Shown one piece after another: positions 44,252 through 52,329 of a stretch of DNA of 64,000 nt. The DNA comes from Oribacterium asaccharolyticum ACB7 (GTDB taxonomy: Bacteria > Bacillota > Clostridia > Lachnospirales > Lachnospiraceae). Under the pieces are notes generated by a model. It saw only the letters and a program-made list of their open reading frames with translations. It was not told the DNA's origin and made no database searches. The stretch spans positions 1,064,944 to 1,128,943 of the forward strand of contig NZ_JH414504.1 of assembly GCF_000238075.1 (NCBI RefSeq), given 5' to 3'. The position numbers and the translations under genes were made by a program. The number at the start of each line of letters is the position of its first letter. Within the stretch, counting starts at the first letter, position 1.

Positions 44252-44902
44252 TTACTGTTTTAAACTCTTTAGAATCTTCAGACTATGAAATTGCATGGGA
44301 AAGCTCTCCCTGCAGAGCATTTCCACATTGCCGCAAAAATCCAGTAAAGTTCCTTCTTCCAGCCTAAAGGTGTACAGCTTATTAAGAGGGCTGGAGAGAA
44401 CATGGCCCCACGCCTCCATAACCGCTTTTTTCGTGGAAAATGGCGGCTGCTCCGTATATTCCCCTTCCAATTCAAGGAGACGCAGTTCATAAATAGCCCG
44501 TACCAGTTCATTTTTCAAATCCTTGTGCAGCAAAGCCTTTAAAGAAAGATAAATCAAATTGACCATTTCCTCCGCAGGCAAATTCTCCTGGGAAACAAAA
44601 TCCGCCAGTTCCAGAAAGTAGGCCGCATAGCAGGCCTTTTCCAAGTCAAGTGCAATTTCTTCAAAGTAGGCATCGACTTTTACACTTTGCAGGTTGTAGC
44701 CGCTTTTCCCTTTCTTCAAGGAAAATGTTCCGAAGACAAAGCTCCTGCTTCCCGCCATAAGAGGAGAAGAAGGGCGCTTTGCCCCGCTTGCCCAGACGGT
44801 CATCTTCCCCTCTTCCATGGTTAGAATGCTTAGCCTCTTATCAAACTCCCTCTGACTGTGCTCGGAAAGAACCACTCCATGCACAACGACCTCTTCCTTC
44901 AC
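44252..44902 (-). CDS. recO: DNA repair protein RecO
   Basis: 216 residues, GTG start at 44902 behind GAGAGGAAGG. OB-fold N-terminal domain (VHGVVLSEHSQREFDKRLSILTMEEGKMTVWASGAKRPSS), then a helical domain (CYAAYFLELADFV, ELVRAIYELRLLELEGEYTE). Shorter than the usual ~250 residues and lacking the C-terminal zinc-finger cysteines, as seen in some Clostridia. Loads RecA on gaps with RecR. Follows era by 25 bp. Confidence 0.88.
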   Translation of the reverse strand: MKEEVVVHGVVLSEHSQREFDKRLSILTMEEGKMTVWASGAKRPSSPLMAGSRSFVFGTFSLKKGKSGYNLQSVKVDAYFEEIALDLEKACYAAYFLELADFVSQENLPAEEMVNLIYLSLKALLHKDLKNELVRAIYELRLLELEGEYTEQPPFSTKKAVMEAWGHVLSSPLNKLYTFRLEEGTLLDFCGNVEMLCRESFPMQFHSLKILKSLKQ

Positions 44903-44927
44903 TACCCTTCCTCTCTACTCTTTCACT

Positions 44928-45884
44928 TTACTTCTGCTCTCTGTATCCGTATTCCTGTAAATATGCAGGATTCTCTCTCCAGTCCTTCCTGACCTTCACA
45001 AAAAGCTGGAGATTGACCTTTGCTTCCAAAAGCTTTTCTATCTGAATGCGTGCACCGCTACCGATGCTTTTTAACATACTGCCGGCTTTTCCGATAATGA
45101 TTCCCTTATGACTTTCCTTCTCGCATACCAAAGTTGCTTTCACATCCCAGATTCCGTTTTTCCGCTCCTGCATGCTGTCAATGAGCACCGCAATCCCGTG
45201 TGGAATTTCCTTATCCAACTTGTACAAGGCCTGCTCCCGAATCAGCTCTTTAGCAATTTCCCGTACCGGAAGGTCTGTGACCGTATCTTCATCATAGTAA
45301 CGGGGACCATAGGGAAGGAAGGAAAATATACTTTCCAAAAGTGTCTCCAAACCCTGATTCTTATAGGCGGAAACGCCGACAATCCCGACAAAAGGAAGAC
45401 AGTCCCGGTACTCCGCCTTCTTTCTTTCCAGTGCTTCCTCTCCACCCAAAAGATCAATTTTATTTAAGACGAGAAGAATCTTCCTTTTACTGTGGGAAAG
45501 GAGCGATAAAATCTGCTCCTCCTTCTTTCCCTTCTGCTCGGTGCTGTCTACAATCCACAGGATAAGGTCTCCGTTTCCGAGTGCCTTCTCCGCCACACTT
45601 TCCATATAGACGGAAAGCTTATTCTGCGCCTTGTGGATTCCCGGCGTATCGTGAAAAACAATCTGACCTCGTTCATCGTCATAGACGGCCATAATCTGGT
45701 TTCTTGTGGTCTGTGCTTTTTTCGAGGTAATCGCAATCTTCTGCCCGACAAGCGCATTTAAGAGGGTGGATTTTCCGGCATTCGGAAGGCCCACAATAGA
45801 GACAAAGCCGGATTTAATCATCTCCTCCTTGCTTCCTCCATTTCCATTTTCCTTTGCAAAAAAATCCTCAATAACCTGATTCAT
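44928..45884 (-). CDS. era: GTPase Era
   Basis: 318 residues from ATG 45884 (MNQVIEDFF; GAGGG upstream). An internal ATG at 45824 (MIKSGFVSIVG) would give a more typical N-terminus and is a real alternative. G motifs: GLPNAGKSTLLNAL, DTPGIH, VLNKIDLL, VSAYKNQG. C-terminal KH domain with GIIIGKAGSMLKSIG. Binds 16S rRNA during 30S maturation. Confidence 0.93.
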   Translation of the reverse strand: MNQVIEDFFAKENGNGGSKEEMIKSGFVSIVGLPNAGKSTLLNALVGQKIAITSKKAQTTRNQIMAVYDDERGQIVFHDTPGIHKAQNKLSVYMESVAEKALGNGDLILWIVDSTEQKGKKEEQILSLLSHSKRKILLVLNKIDLLGGEEALERKKAEYRDCLPFVGIVGVSAYKNQGLETLLESIFSFLPYGPRYYDEDTVTDLPVREIAKELIREQALYKLDKEIPHGIAVLIDSMQERKNGIWDVKATLVCEKESHKGIIIGKAGSMLKSIGSGARIQIEKLLEAKVNLQLFVKVRKDWRENPAYLQEYGYREQK

Positions 45885-45941
45885 GCTATTTTCCCTCTCT
45901 TTTGACCGCTTTCCCTTTTCTACACCTTTATCCACTTCCGG

Positions 45942-46020
45942 GTCTTTATCGGTCCCAGTCTTTATCGGTTCTAGTCTTTATAGTCCGAGGCTTTATCGGT
46001 CCGCGTCTTTATCGATCCAT
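45942..46020. repeat. Five degenerate 16-bp tandem repeats
   Basis: Unit GTCTTTATCGGTCCCA repeated five times with changes and one 15-bp unit, starting at 45942, 45958, 45974, 45990 and 46005. It occupies the gap between the M16C peptidase stop and era. Not seen elsewhere in the window. Confidence 0.8.
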
Positions 46021-46034
46021 TTCTCTACAATGTT

Positions 46035-48935
46035 TCAGACCTCTTCAATTGTATCAAAGTAGCTCTTGTTCTCCTCTATCTTTTGCCCATTCCCGATGGT
46101 GCAGAGAATTTCTGCGGAAAAGGCCTTTTCGATATATGCGGAAAGCTCCCGGATTGTTTCCGGATTAGCGGAAAGTACCTCTTCTCTTTCCCTCTGCAAA
46201 TCTTCATTTGTTAAATGAGAAAGAGTGCAGCTTAAGCCGAGCAGAAACTTCGTGTAGGCAGGCTTCGGCGTATCCATTTCCGAAATAGCTCCGATAATGA
46301 ACTTCGTCATTTCCAGTTCCGTTGCCTCGAAATTGCGTAGATAATCCGCAATTTTCTTATATACTTCATAGCTTCTGCCAACATGAGGATCCCGATAGGA
46401 AACCACATAGCTTTCCCCGCTTCTACCAAAACCGCTCATGACACCGTAGGCATTGCCCTTTTCCCGGATATTTTTCCAAAGGAAATCAAAGGTGAGTGCA
46501 TTTTTCATTACCTTCAAGGCACCGGTGTAAGGAAGCGCTTCATCTCGGAAGGAGCCGACTCTTGCCACATAGTTCACCTGAGAAGGCGTAATCCAAGCCT
46601 TTCTCTCTCCCTCTCCCGCAGCAAATACGCTTTCTTCCCATTCTTCCTTCTCCGAAAAATGTTTTGCAAGAAAGTCGGAAAGGCTCACTTTTTCCTTACG
46701 ATAAATCTCCAGATCACCTCCTACTGCTACACATAGATTCTTTCCTTCTAAGAGTTTCTTGCTAAGTGCAGTCAGTTTTTCCCCTAAGTTTTTCGGATTC
46801 TTCCGGAAATCCTCTTCCAGTTTTTCAATAAAATGATAATATCGAATTCCCTTTACCCTCTCATGGTAAAAGGATGTCGGAGAAAAGCTCTCCATAGCGG
46901 AATTAACCGCATAACTGTGCCCTGTACTCTCCAGCCGCATTCTCTCTCTGGACTTAATTTCCAAAAGAATTTCAGAAAGACGCTTTTCATCGGAAAGGTG
47001 GGTATGGAAGAGAATTTCCTCCAGATACACTAAGCCCTGCTGCATTTCCCCTTCTAAAAATTTAAAGCCCAGGCTAAAAACACCGGTATACTTGTTTTTA
47101 TTCAGAAAATCCGGATAGGACGTGATGTCCGTTGAAAAGCCGCCGCTATGCAGATAAATCTCCGAATTCAAATCCTGGAAACGGTAATGATCCGTATCCA
47201 TATAGCCAAATGCGGTGCTCAGGACGGAAAGATACGAAAGCTCCTCCTCCGAAAAATCTCTTGTATTAAAGAGCAGTCGAAGATATAATACCCCCTTCGA
47301 ATCCACCGGATAAAGCAATATCCGCTTCCCGGAAAGATTCTCCTCTTCTCTTAGATAGCTTTCCGCTTTCTTTCCGAGGTCTTCCCGTGAAAGCACCGGG
47401 AGGCTTTCCAGTGCTTCTTTACTGTTTTCCCGATTCTGATAGTGAAGAAGCGCCTCTTCTTCTTTTTTGATTGACTCTACCTCTTCTTCAGACAACGTCT
47501 CTTTTTTCTCCTGAAGTTTTTTCGCAAGCTTCTCCGCATTTTCTTCGGTCAAGCCCTGTTTAGGAAGAAGTGCCACAAGAGAGGCGTGCTTTACATCCAG
47601 AAAGTACTCTTTTAAAAGTGCCTCGAAGTAACCTTCATCCAATGCTTTCTCCAGTTCCTTAAAATAGCGGTCCTGCTCGAGATACAGCCAGGGTTCACCA
47701 TCGTAAAGCCAAGAGTCCAATGCTTTTAAGCTGTAAATCAGGCCCTTCGGGGTATTGCCGTAGTCCGCTTCCTTATACTGGAAAGCATCGTGGTGAATAG
47801 CCGCACGGATAGTCTTGTGATCGAGTCCCTTCTCCGAAGCCTCCCGAATACAGTCCTGAATGACCTTTAAAAAACGAGCCTTATCTTCTTCCTTCGCATT
47901 CTTCGCGGTAATGGTAAAGTAATGCTGTAATACGCCGTCTGCGTAACCTCCGAAGATGTCTTCTCCTAAGCCTTCCTCCAGAAGACGCTGCTTCAGCACC
48001 GCTCCGGGACCGGAAATCAGAGCATGACCGATATAGGAAAAGGCCAAGCTTTTCTTTGCATCTTGGTCTATATCCAGCACAAAATTATAGGAAAAATAGG
48101 CCTTTCCCTCCGGATTTTCTTCCTTGGAAATCGGATAATACTCTGTCTCCTCGGACATTTTCCGGAAGCTCTTCTGCCTTGCAATCTCGGAATCGGGGTT
48201 AATCTTTGTGTATTCCGCCAAATACTGTGCGTCCAGCCAGTTCAGCTTCTCCTCCATATCCAGATCTCCGTAAAGGATGATATAGGAATTGGAAGGATGA
48301 TAGTAACGCGCATGAAAAGCTTGAAAAGCCTCATAAGTCAGATTCGGAATGTCTTCGGGATCCCCGCCGGATTCGTTTCCATAAGTAGTATCCGGAAAAA
48401 GAGAATGAAAAATATAACGTTCCAGCACCGATTCCGGTTCGGAAAAGGCCCCTCGCATCTCATTGTAAACCACCCCGCTGTAGCCTAAATTTCCCTTCTC
48501 ATCCAAGGTATAATGCCAGCCCTCCTGCGAAAAGGTATGCGGATTCTTTATACAGTTCGGATGAAAAACGGCATCGCAATAGACGTCCATAAGATTCTGA
48601 AAATCCTTGTCATTGGTGGATGCTACCGGGTAAACCGTTTTGTCCGGATAGGTCATGGCATTTAAAAAAGTATTGAGCGAGCCTTTAATAAGCTCCACAA
48701 AGGGATCCTTTAGGGGAAACTTCTCCGAACCGCAAAGCACGGAGTGCTCCGTAATGTGCGCAACTCCCGTGGAGTCTGTAGCCGGAGTGCGAAAAGCAAT
48801 GCTGAAAACCTTATTCTCATCCTGATTTTTCAGACAAAGCACTCTTGCTCCGGACTTCTTATGCTCGTAAACCTTTGCTTCCGTAGAAAGCTCCGCAATA
48901 TTTTTTTCCTGTAGTAAAGTATATTTTTCCATCAT
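46035..48935 (-). CDS. M16C (insulinase/presequence-protease family) metallopeptidase
   Basis: 966 residues, a normal M16C length of two paired halves. The inverted zinc motif HxxEH is in VAHITEHSVLCGS (about 57-61), with the distal Glu in YSGVVYNEMRGAFSEPE. KGSLNTFLNAMTYPDKTVYP follows. The second half lacks a second zinc motif, as expected. No signal peptide, so it is likely a cytosolic oligopeptidase. The frame stays open upstream to 49046 through a tandem repeat, but no start codon was found there. Confidence 0.92.
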   Translation of the reverse strand: MMEKYTLLQEKNIAELSTEAKVYEHKKSGARVLCLKNQDENKVFSIAFRTPATDSTGVAHITEHSVLCGSEKFPLKDPFVELIKGSLNTFLNAMTYPDKTVYPVASTNDKDFQNLMDVYCDAVFHPNCIKNPHTFSQEGWHYTLDEKGNLGYSGVVYNEMRGAFSEPESVLERYIFHSLFPDTTYGNESGGDPEDIPNLTYEAFQAFHARYYHPSNSYIILYGDLDMEEKLNWLDAQYLAEYTKINPDSEIARQKSFRKMSEETEYYPISKEENPEGKAYFSYNFVLDIDQDAKKSLAFSYIGHALISGPGAVLKQRLLEEGLGEDIFGGYADGVLQHYFTITAKNAKEEDKARFLKVIQDCIREASEKGLDHKTIRAAIHHDAFQYKEADYGNTPKGLIYSLKALDSWLYDGEPWLYLEQDRYFKELEKALDEGYFEALLKEYFLDVKHASLVALLPKQGLTEENAEKLAKKLQEKKETLSEEEVESIKKEEEALLHYQNRENSKEALESLPVLSREDLGKKAESYLREEENLSGKRILLYPVDSKGVLYLRLLFNTRDFSEEELSYLSVLSTAFGYMDTDHYRFQDLNSEIYLHSGGFSTDITSYPDFLNKNKYTGVFSLGFKFLEGEMQQGLVYLEEILFHTHLSDEKRLSEILLEIKSRERMRLESTGHSYAVNSAMESFSPTSFYHERVKGIRYYHFIEKLEEDFRKNPKNLGEKLTALSKKLLEGKNLCVAVGGDLEIYRKEKVSLSDFLAKHFSEKEEWEESVFAAGEGERKAWITPSQVNYVARVGSFRDEALPYTGALKVMKNALTFDFLWKNIREKGNAYGVMSGFGRSGESYVVSYRDPHVGRSYEVYKKIADYLRNFEATELEMTKFIIGAISEMDTPKPAYTKFLLGLSCTLSHLTNEDLQREREEVLSANPETIRELSAYIEKAFSAEILCTIGNGQKIEENKSYFDTIEEV

Positions 48936-48979
48936 CCTTTTAAAACCCTTTTCCTTTCTGAGCCTTTTCCTAACAACAT

Positions 48980-49045
48980 GCGTGCCGAATGCTTCTAAAT
49001 CTTCTTCCGCTTGCGTGCCGAATGCTTCTAAATCTTCTTCCTCTT
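48980..49045. repeat. 33-bp tandem repeat (two copies)
   Basis: Units 48980-49012 and 49013-49045 differ at one base. On the minus strand each would encode an 11-residue unit EEDLEAFGT(Q/H)x. It lies between the DUF218 gene and the M16C peptidase. Confidence 0.8.
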
Positions 49046-49898
49046 AAATCTGATGAAACAGTCTTCCCAAGAGCACCGATAGAACTTCTCTTGTATAATA
49101 ATGCGGAATCAGGTAAAGCGGTTCCTCCGCACTCATTGTCACAAAGTAATATTCCTGTTCTTCCTTGGCAAATGCCATGCAATGGAAGAGCTGGTACTGG
49201 GAACTGAGTATTCCCACATGAGGCGGTCTATCCTCCCATTCCAGAACATCCTCCTTGATATAACTATATTCTTCATCCTGAAAATTAAGTCCTTTTTCCC
49301 TTTGTACTTCCATATCCTGAAAATACAATTCTTCCCTCCATTCCGCAATACTGTTCAAACCGAATTGTATTTTTTCTTTCGTATTTTTCGAGTAAAACTC
49401 CATCAATAGGCGATCACCTGAAATTCCGCTACGGAGAAGGGCATGATACATCACGCTGGACTCCGCACTGGCGCTGTACTTTCCCCTTCCGCCTACAAGG
49501 ATAAATCTGGTGTTCGGATTGTCTTCCGCATAGTTTGCCGCAAGCTCCAACCGCTTCTTCAACGTCTGTGAAGGCCTGTTATCCTCAAGTTCACAGCCCA
49601 GGACCAGGACATAGTCCAAATTATTCTCTGCCTTTCCGAACTTGTACCTGCTCAGGAAAAAACATAATGCGAAAAATAATACAATGAAAATGCAATAAGT
49701 ACTCAGACAAAATACCTTCGCTCGAAACAAGAGCGAATTTCTCTTCCACTTCGCCTTCTTCCTGAAAAGGAAAGATAAAAATAGATGAAGAAGACCGATG
49801 ATAAGCCAAATCCAAATATCGGAAAGAGCTGTTGTGGTCCAAAGAAAGGCAAAATATAAAAAGGAAGCGATACCCATCAGTAAAAAGAGAATCAGCAT
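49044..49898 (-). CDS. DUF218 (YdcF/SanA/ElyC-like) membrane protein
   Basis: 284 residues. Three hydrophobic helices (about 1-20, 25-43, 63-83) anchor a DUF218 domain from about 95: YVLVLGCELEDNRPSQTLKKRLELAANYA, FILVGGRGKYSASAESSVMYHALL, GISGDRLLMEFYSKNTKEKI. Members act in envelope or peptidoglycan precursor maintenance, with biochemistry unclear. Start ATG 49898 behind GGAG. A likely operon mate of trhP, 3 bp upstream. Confidence 0.78.
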   Translation of the reverse strand: MLILFLLMGIASFLYFAFLWTTTALSDIWIWLIIGLLHLFLSFLFRKKAKWKRNSLLFRAKVFCLSTYCIFIVLFFALCFFLSRYKFGKAENNLDYVLVLGCELEDNRPSQTLKKRLELAANYAEDNPNTRFILVGGRGKYSASAESSVMYHALLRSGISGDRLLMEFYSKNTKEKIQFGLNSIAEWREELYFQDMEVQREKGLNFQDEEYSYIKEDVLEWEDRPPHVGILSSQYQLFHCMAFAKEEQEYYFVTMSAEEPLYLIPHYYTREVLSVLLGRLFHQI

Positions 49899-49901
49899 TT
49901 C

Positions 49902-51128
49902 TTACTCCATTCTTCTTAAAACATCCTGTACGCCGGGTAATACGGAAAAGCGTAACTTAAGTTGCTGCTTGGAATGAGGGCAGGAGTTGATTTTCTCTCC
50001 GCTTTCCAAGTCTTCCATTTCCAAAACCTCCGTGAGAATGTCTTCTTGCCCGGGGCGCATAATCGCAATCCTTTCCCCTACACTGAATTTGTTTTTCTGG
50101 GTAAGAAAAGCATAGTTTCCCTCTACCTTTTCTACCGTTCCGAGGTAAGTTGCCCCCGCCTTATAAGTATTGTTCCCGTAAATCTGATCTTCCTCTGTCG
50201 GTTTTTGGTAGTAAAATCCGGTACTGTACTCCCTGTATGTGCACTTTCGTATCTCATCCTCATAGAAAGGAATATTTCTTTGGTACTTTGTCGGGTCCTC
50301 CAGATAATCTCGAATGGCCATCTTATACGTTCTTGTAACGGTAGCCACATAGAGTTCCGTTTTCATTCTTCCCTCTATCTTTAAAGAATCCACTCCTGCT
50401 TCAATAAGATCCGGAATATGCGCAATCATATTTAAATCTTTTGAATTAAATATATAGCTTCCTCTATCATTCTCGAAAACGGGATAGTATTCTCCGGGAC
50501 GTTTTTCTTCCATCAGAGAATACTTCCAGCGACAAGGATGGGTGCAAGCCCCCTGATTTGCATCCCTTCCTGTGAAGAAACTGGAAAGCAGACATCTTCC
50601 TGAATAGGACATACACATAGCTCCATGAACAAAAGCTTCGATTTCCATCTCTTCAGGAATGTGTTCCCGAATTTCCCGGATTTCTTTTAAGCTTAATTCT
50701 CTGGCACAAACTACACGCTTTGCTCCCAGCTTCCACCAAAAAAGAAAGGTTTCATAATTGGTGTTGTTGGCCTGCGTGGAAATATGAAGTTCTACCTCCG
50801 GCATAATTTCCCGGGCCAGCATAAACGCGCCCGGATCGGCAACCAGTACCGCATCCATTCCAACACCCTTTAGTTCCAGGAAATATTCTCGCATAGGCAA
50901 TAAATCTTCATTATGGGCCAGGATATTGGCGGTTACATAGACCTTGACTCCTCTTTCATGGGCATACGCTACCGCTTCTTTCATTTTTTCAATGGTGAAA
51001 TTCTTGGCATTTGCCCGGAGTCCGAAAGCCTCTCCCCCCATATAGACCGCATCCGCCCCATAGTGTATGGCGGTTTTCAATCCTTCCATGGACCCCGCCG
51101 GAATCAGTAACTCTATTTTTCTATTCAT
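49902..51128 (-). CDS. trhP: U32-family tRNA hydroxylation protein TrhP
   Basis: 408 residues from ATG 51128; a TTG seven codons earlier is possible. Signature LLIPAGSMEGLKTAIHYGADAVYMGG at the start, ISTQANNTNY, VCARELSLKEI, FVHGAMCMSYSGRCLLSSFF and ACTHPCRWKY with the conserved cysteines. Formerly 'peptidase U32'; known now to take part in forming 5-hydroxyuridine at the tRNA wobble position from prephenate. Next to trmR, which methylates that product. Confidence 0.9.
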   Translation of the reverse strand: MNRKIELLIPAGSMEGLKTAIHYGADAVYMGGEAFGLRANAKNFTIEKMKEAVAYAHERGVKVYVTANILAHNEDLLPMREYFLELKGVGMDAVLVADPGAFMLAREIMPEVELHISTQANNTNYETFLFWWKLGAKRVVCARELSLKEIREIREHIPEEMEIEAFVHGAMCMSYSGRCLLSSFFTGRDANQGACTHPCRWKYSLMEEKRPGEYYPVFENDRGSYIFNSKDLNMIAHIPDLIEAGVDSLKIEGRMKTELYVATVTRTYKMAIRDYLEDPTKYQRNIPFYEDEIRKCTYREYSTGFYYQKPTEEDQIYGNNTYKAGATYLGTVEKVEGNYAFLTQKNKFSVGERIAIMRPGQEDILTEVLEMEDLESGEKINSCPHSKQQLKLRFSVLPGVQDVLRRME

Positions 51129-51152
51129 CCTACTCAACTTTCTACTCAATTT

Positions 51153-51812
51153 CTATTTCTTAACACTGATGCTCACACCGTCTCCGATAGGCACAATGCT
51201 GCTTTCCAATTCCGCATTTTCCCGTAAAAGATGAAGAAACTCCCTCATTCTCTTATGAATGGTTCTTTGCCTTCTCTCCAAAAAGAAGCGACTTTCCAAC
51301 AGGAGTCCGTCCTGCAATATATTATCACAAAAGAGCACACCGCCGGTAGGTAAGAGTTCTAAAATAAGGGGGAGCCACAGAGGATATTGCGCTTTTGCCG
51401 CATCCAAAAAAATAAAATCAAAGCTTTTCTTTTCCAAAACAAGCCGCTCGAGGATTTCTCCGCCATCCCCTTCCAACAGGGTAATGTTTTCAGAATAGGG
51501 ACTTCTTGCAAAATTCTCTCTCGCTTTTAGAATTCTTTGGGGAAAGTTTTCCACTGTGCTCAGCTCTGTATTTTCTCCCAGACTGTAAAGCATAAAGAGC
51601 CCGGAATAGCCTACTGCGGTCCCCAGTTCCAGAATTCTCTTCGGTTTATGCATCTCCAAACATACGCGAAGAAGCGCCGCGGTCTCATCCCGAATAATCG
51701 GGACTGCATCCTTCTGCGCTTCCTCTCGAATCTCCTCCAACAGGGGCTCGTTTTCTCTTAAAAAAGCCCCTATAAAATCGCTGATTCTATTGTTCGCCTT
51801 CATTTCCTGCAT
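51153..51812 (-). CDS. trmR: tRNA 5-hydroxyuridine methyltransferase TrmR
   Basis: 219 residues from ATG 51812, overlapping the upstream gene by 26 bp. SAM-binding motif RILELGTAVGYSGLFMLY, acidic ENFPQRI, and EKKSFDFIFLDAAKAQYPLW with the metal-binding Asp; VLFCDNILQDG follows. O-methyltransferase family 3, collinear with the B. subtilis yrrM-yrrN-yrrO order. Makes 5-methoxyuridine from the TrhP product. Confidence 0.88.
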   Translation of the reverse strand: MQEMKANNRISDFIGAFLRENEPLLEEIREEAQKDAVPIIRDETAALLRVCLEMHKPKRILELGTAVGYSGLFMLYSLGENTELSTVENFPQRILKARENFARSPYSENITLLEGDGGEILERLVLEKKSFDFIFLDAAKAQYPLWLPLILELLPTGGVLFCDNILQDGLLLESRFFLERRQRTIHKRMREFLHLLRENAELESSIVPIGDGVSISVKK

Positions 51813-52326
51813 CAATTTCCTGTTGCTTTCCGCTTACGGAAGAATTTTCCTGCTCATTTTCGTTTCCGCCGCCTATCACATTTTCTTCCTCGGTTTCGCT
51901 TTCGCCCTCATTCTCCTTTACCAGATTTTTATCGCTCAACTCCTGGTTTTTCTTTCCTTCTTCCGCTATAAAATCCAGCATTTGCAACTGTGTCATAGCC
52001 GTGCTCAAAGTGTAGCTTCCCGGCAAAAGAGAAGTGTGATAAAGCTTAGCCTTCAAAACAAAGGCCTGCGTATTGTCGATTAAGCCAAGGCTCTGCAATT
52101 TATCCGCAATTTCTCCGGCACTCTCTCCCTGCTTAATTTCCAGAGTAATCTCTCTTCCGGGTTCTTTTTCCATCGCTCTCTCATATAACAGGCCATGACC
52201 ATACCCGTAAGCAATCTTCACGCCTTGTAAAATCAAGTACAGAAGTCCGATTAAAAAGAGAATACGCAAGGAAAAACTGAGCAGAATTTCCGTAAAGGAG
52301 CGAAATGACTTTCTTCTGCTGTTCAC
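51787..52326 (-). CDS. MltG-like membrane protein without catalytic domain
   Basis: 179 residues, GTG start at 52326 seven bases behind GGAGGT (which lies in the end of rnj). Basic N-terminus, one membrane helix (about 18-40), then a LysM-like module EITLEIKQGESAGEIADKLQSLGLIDN and FVLKAKLYHTSLLPGSYTLSTAMTQLQMLDFI, exactly the start of MltG/YceG. The lytic transglycosylase domain with its Glu is absent; a Glu/Asn-rich tail of about 50 residues replaces it. Position matches mltG in Firmicute yrr clusters. Confidence 0.8.
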   Translation of the reverse strand: MNSRRKSFRSFTEILLSFSLRILFLIGLLYLILQGVKIAYGYGHGLLYERAMEKEPGREITLEIKQGESAGEIADKLQSLGLIDNTQAFVLKAKLYHTSLLPGSYTLSTAMTQLQMLDFIAEEGKKNQELSDKNLVKENEGESETEEENVIGGGNENEQENSSVSGKQQEIDAGNEGEQ

Positions 52327-52329
52327 CAA

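Noticed and set aside
45942..46020. CRISPR-like array
   Set aside because: Units of 16 bp are directly abutting with no unique spacers, and there are no cas genes.
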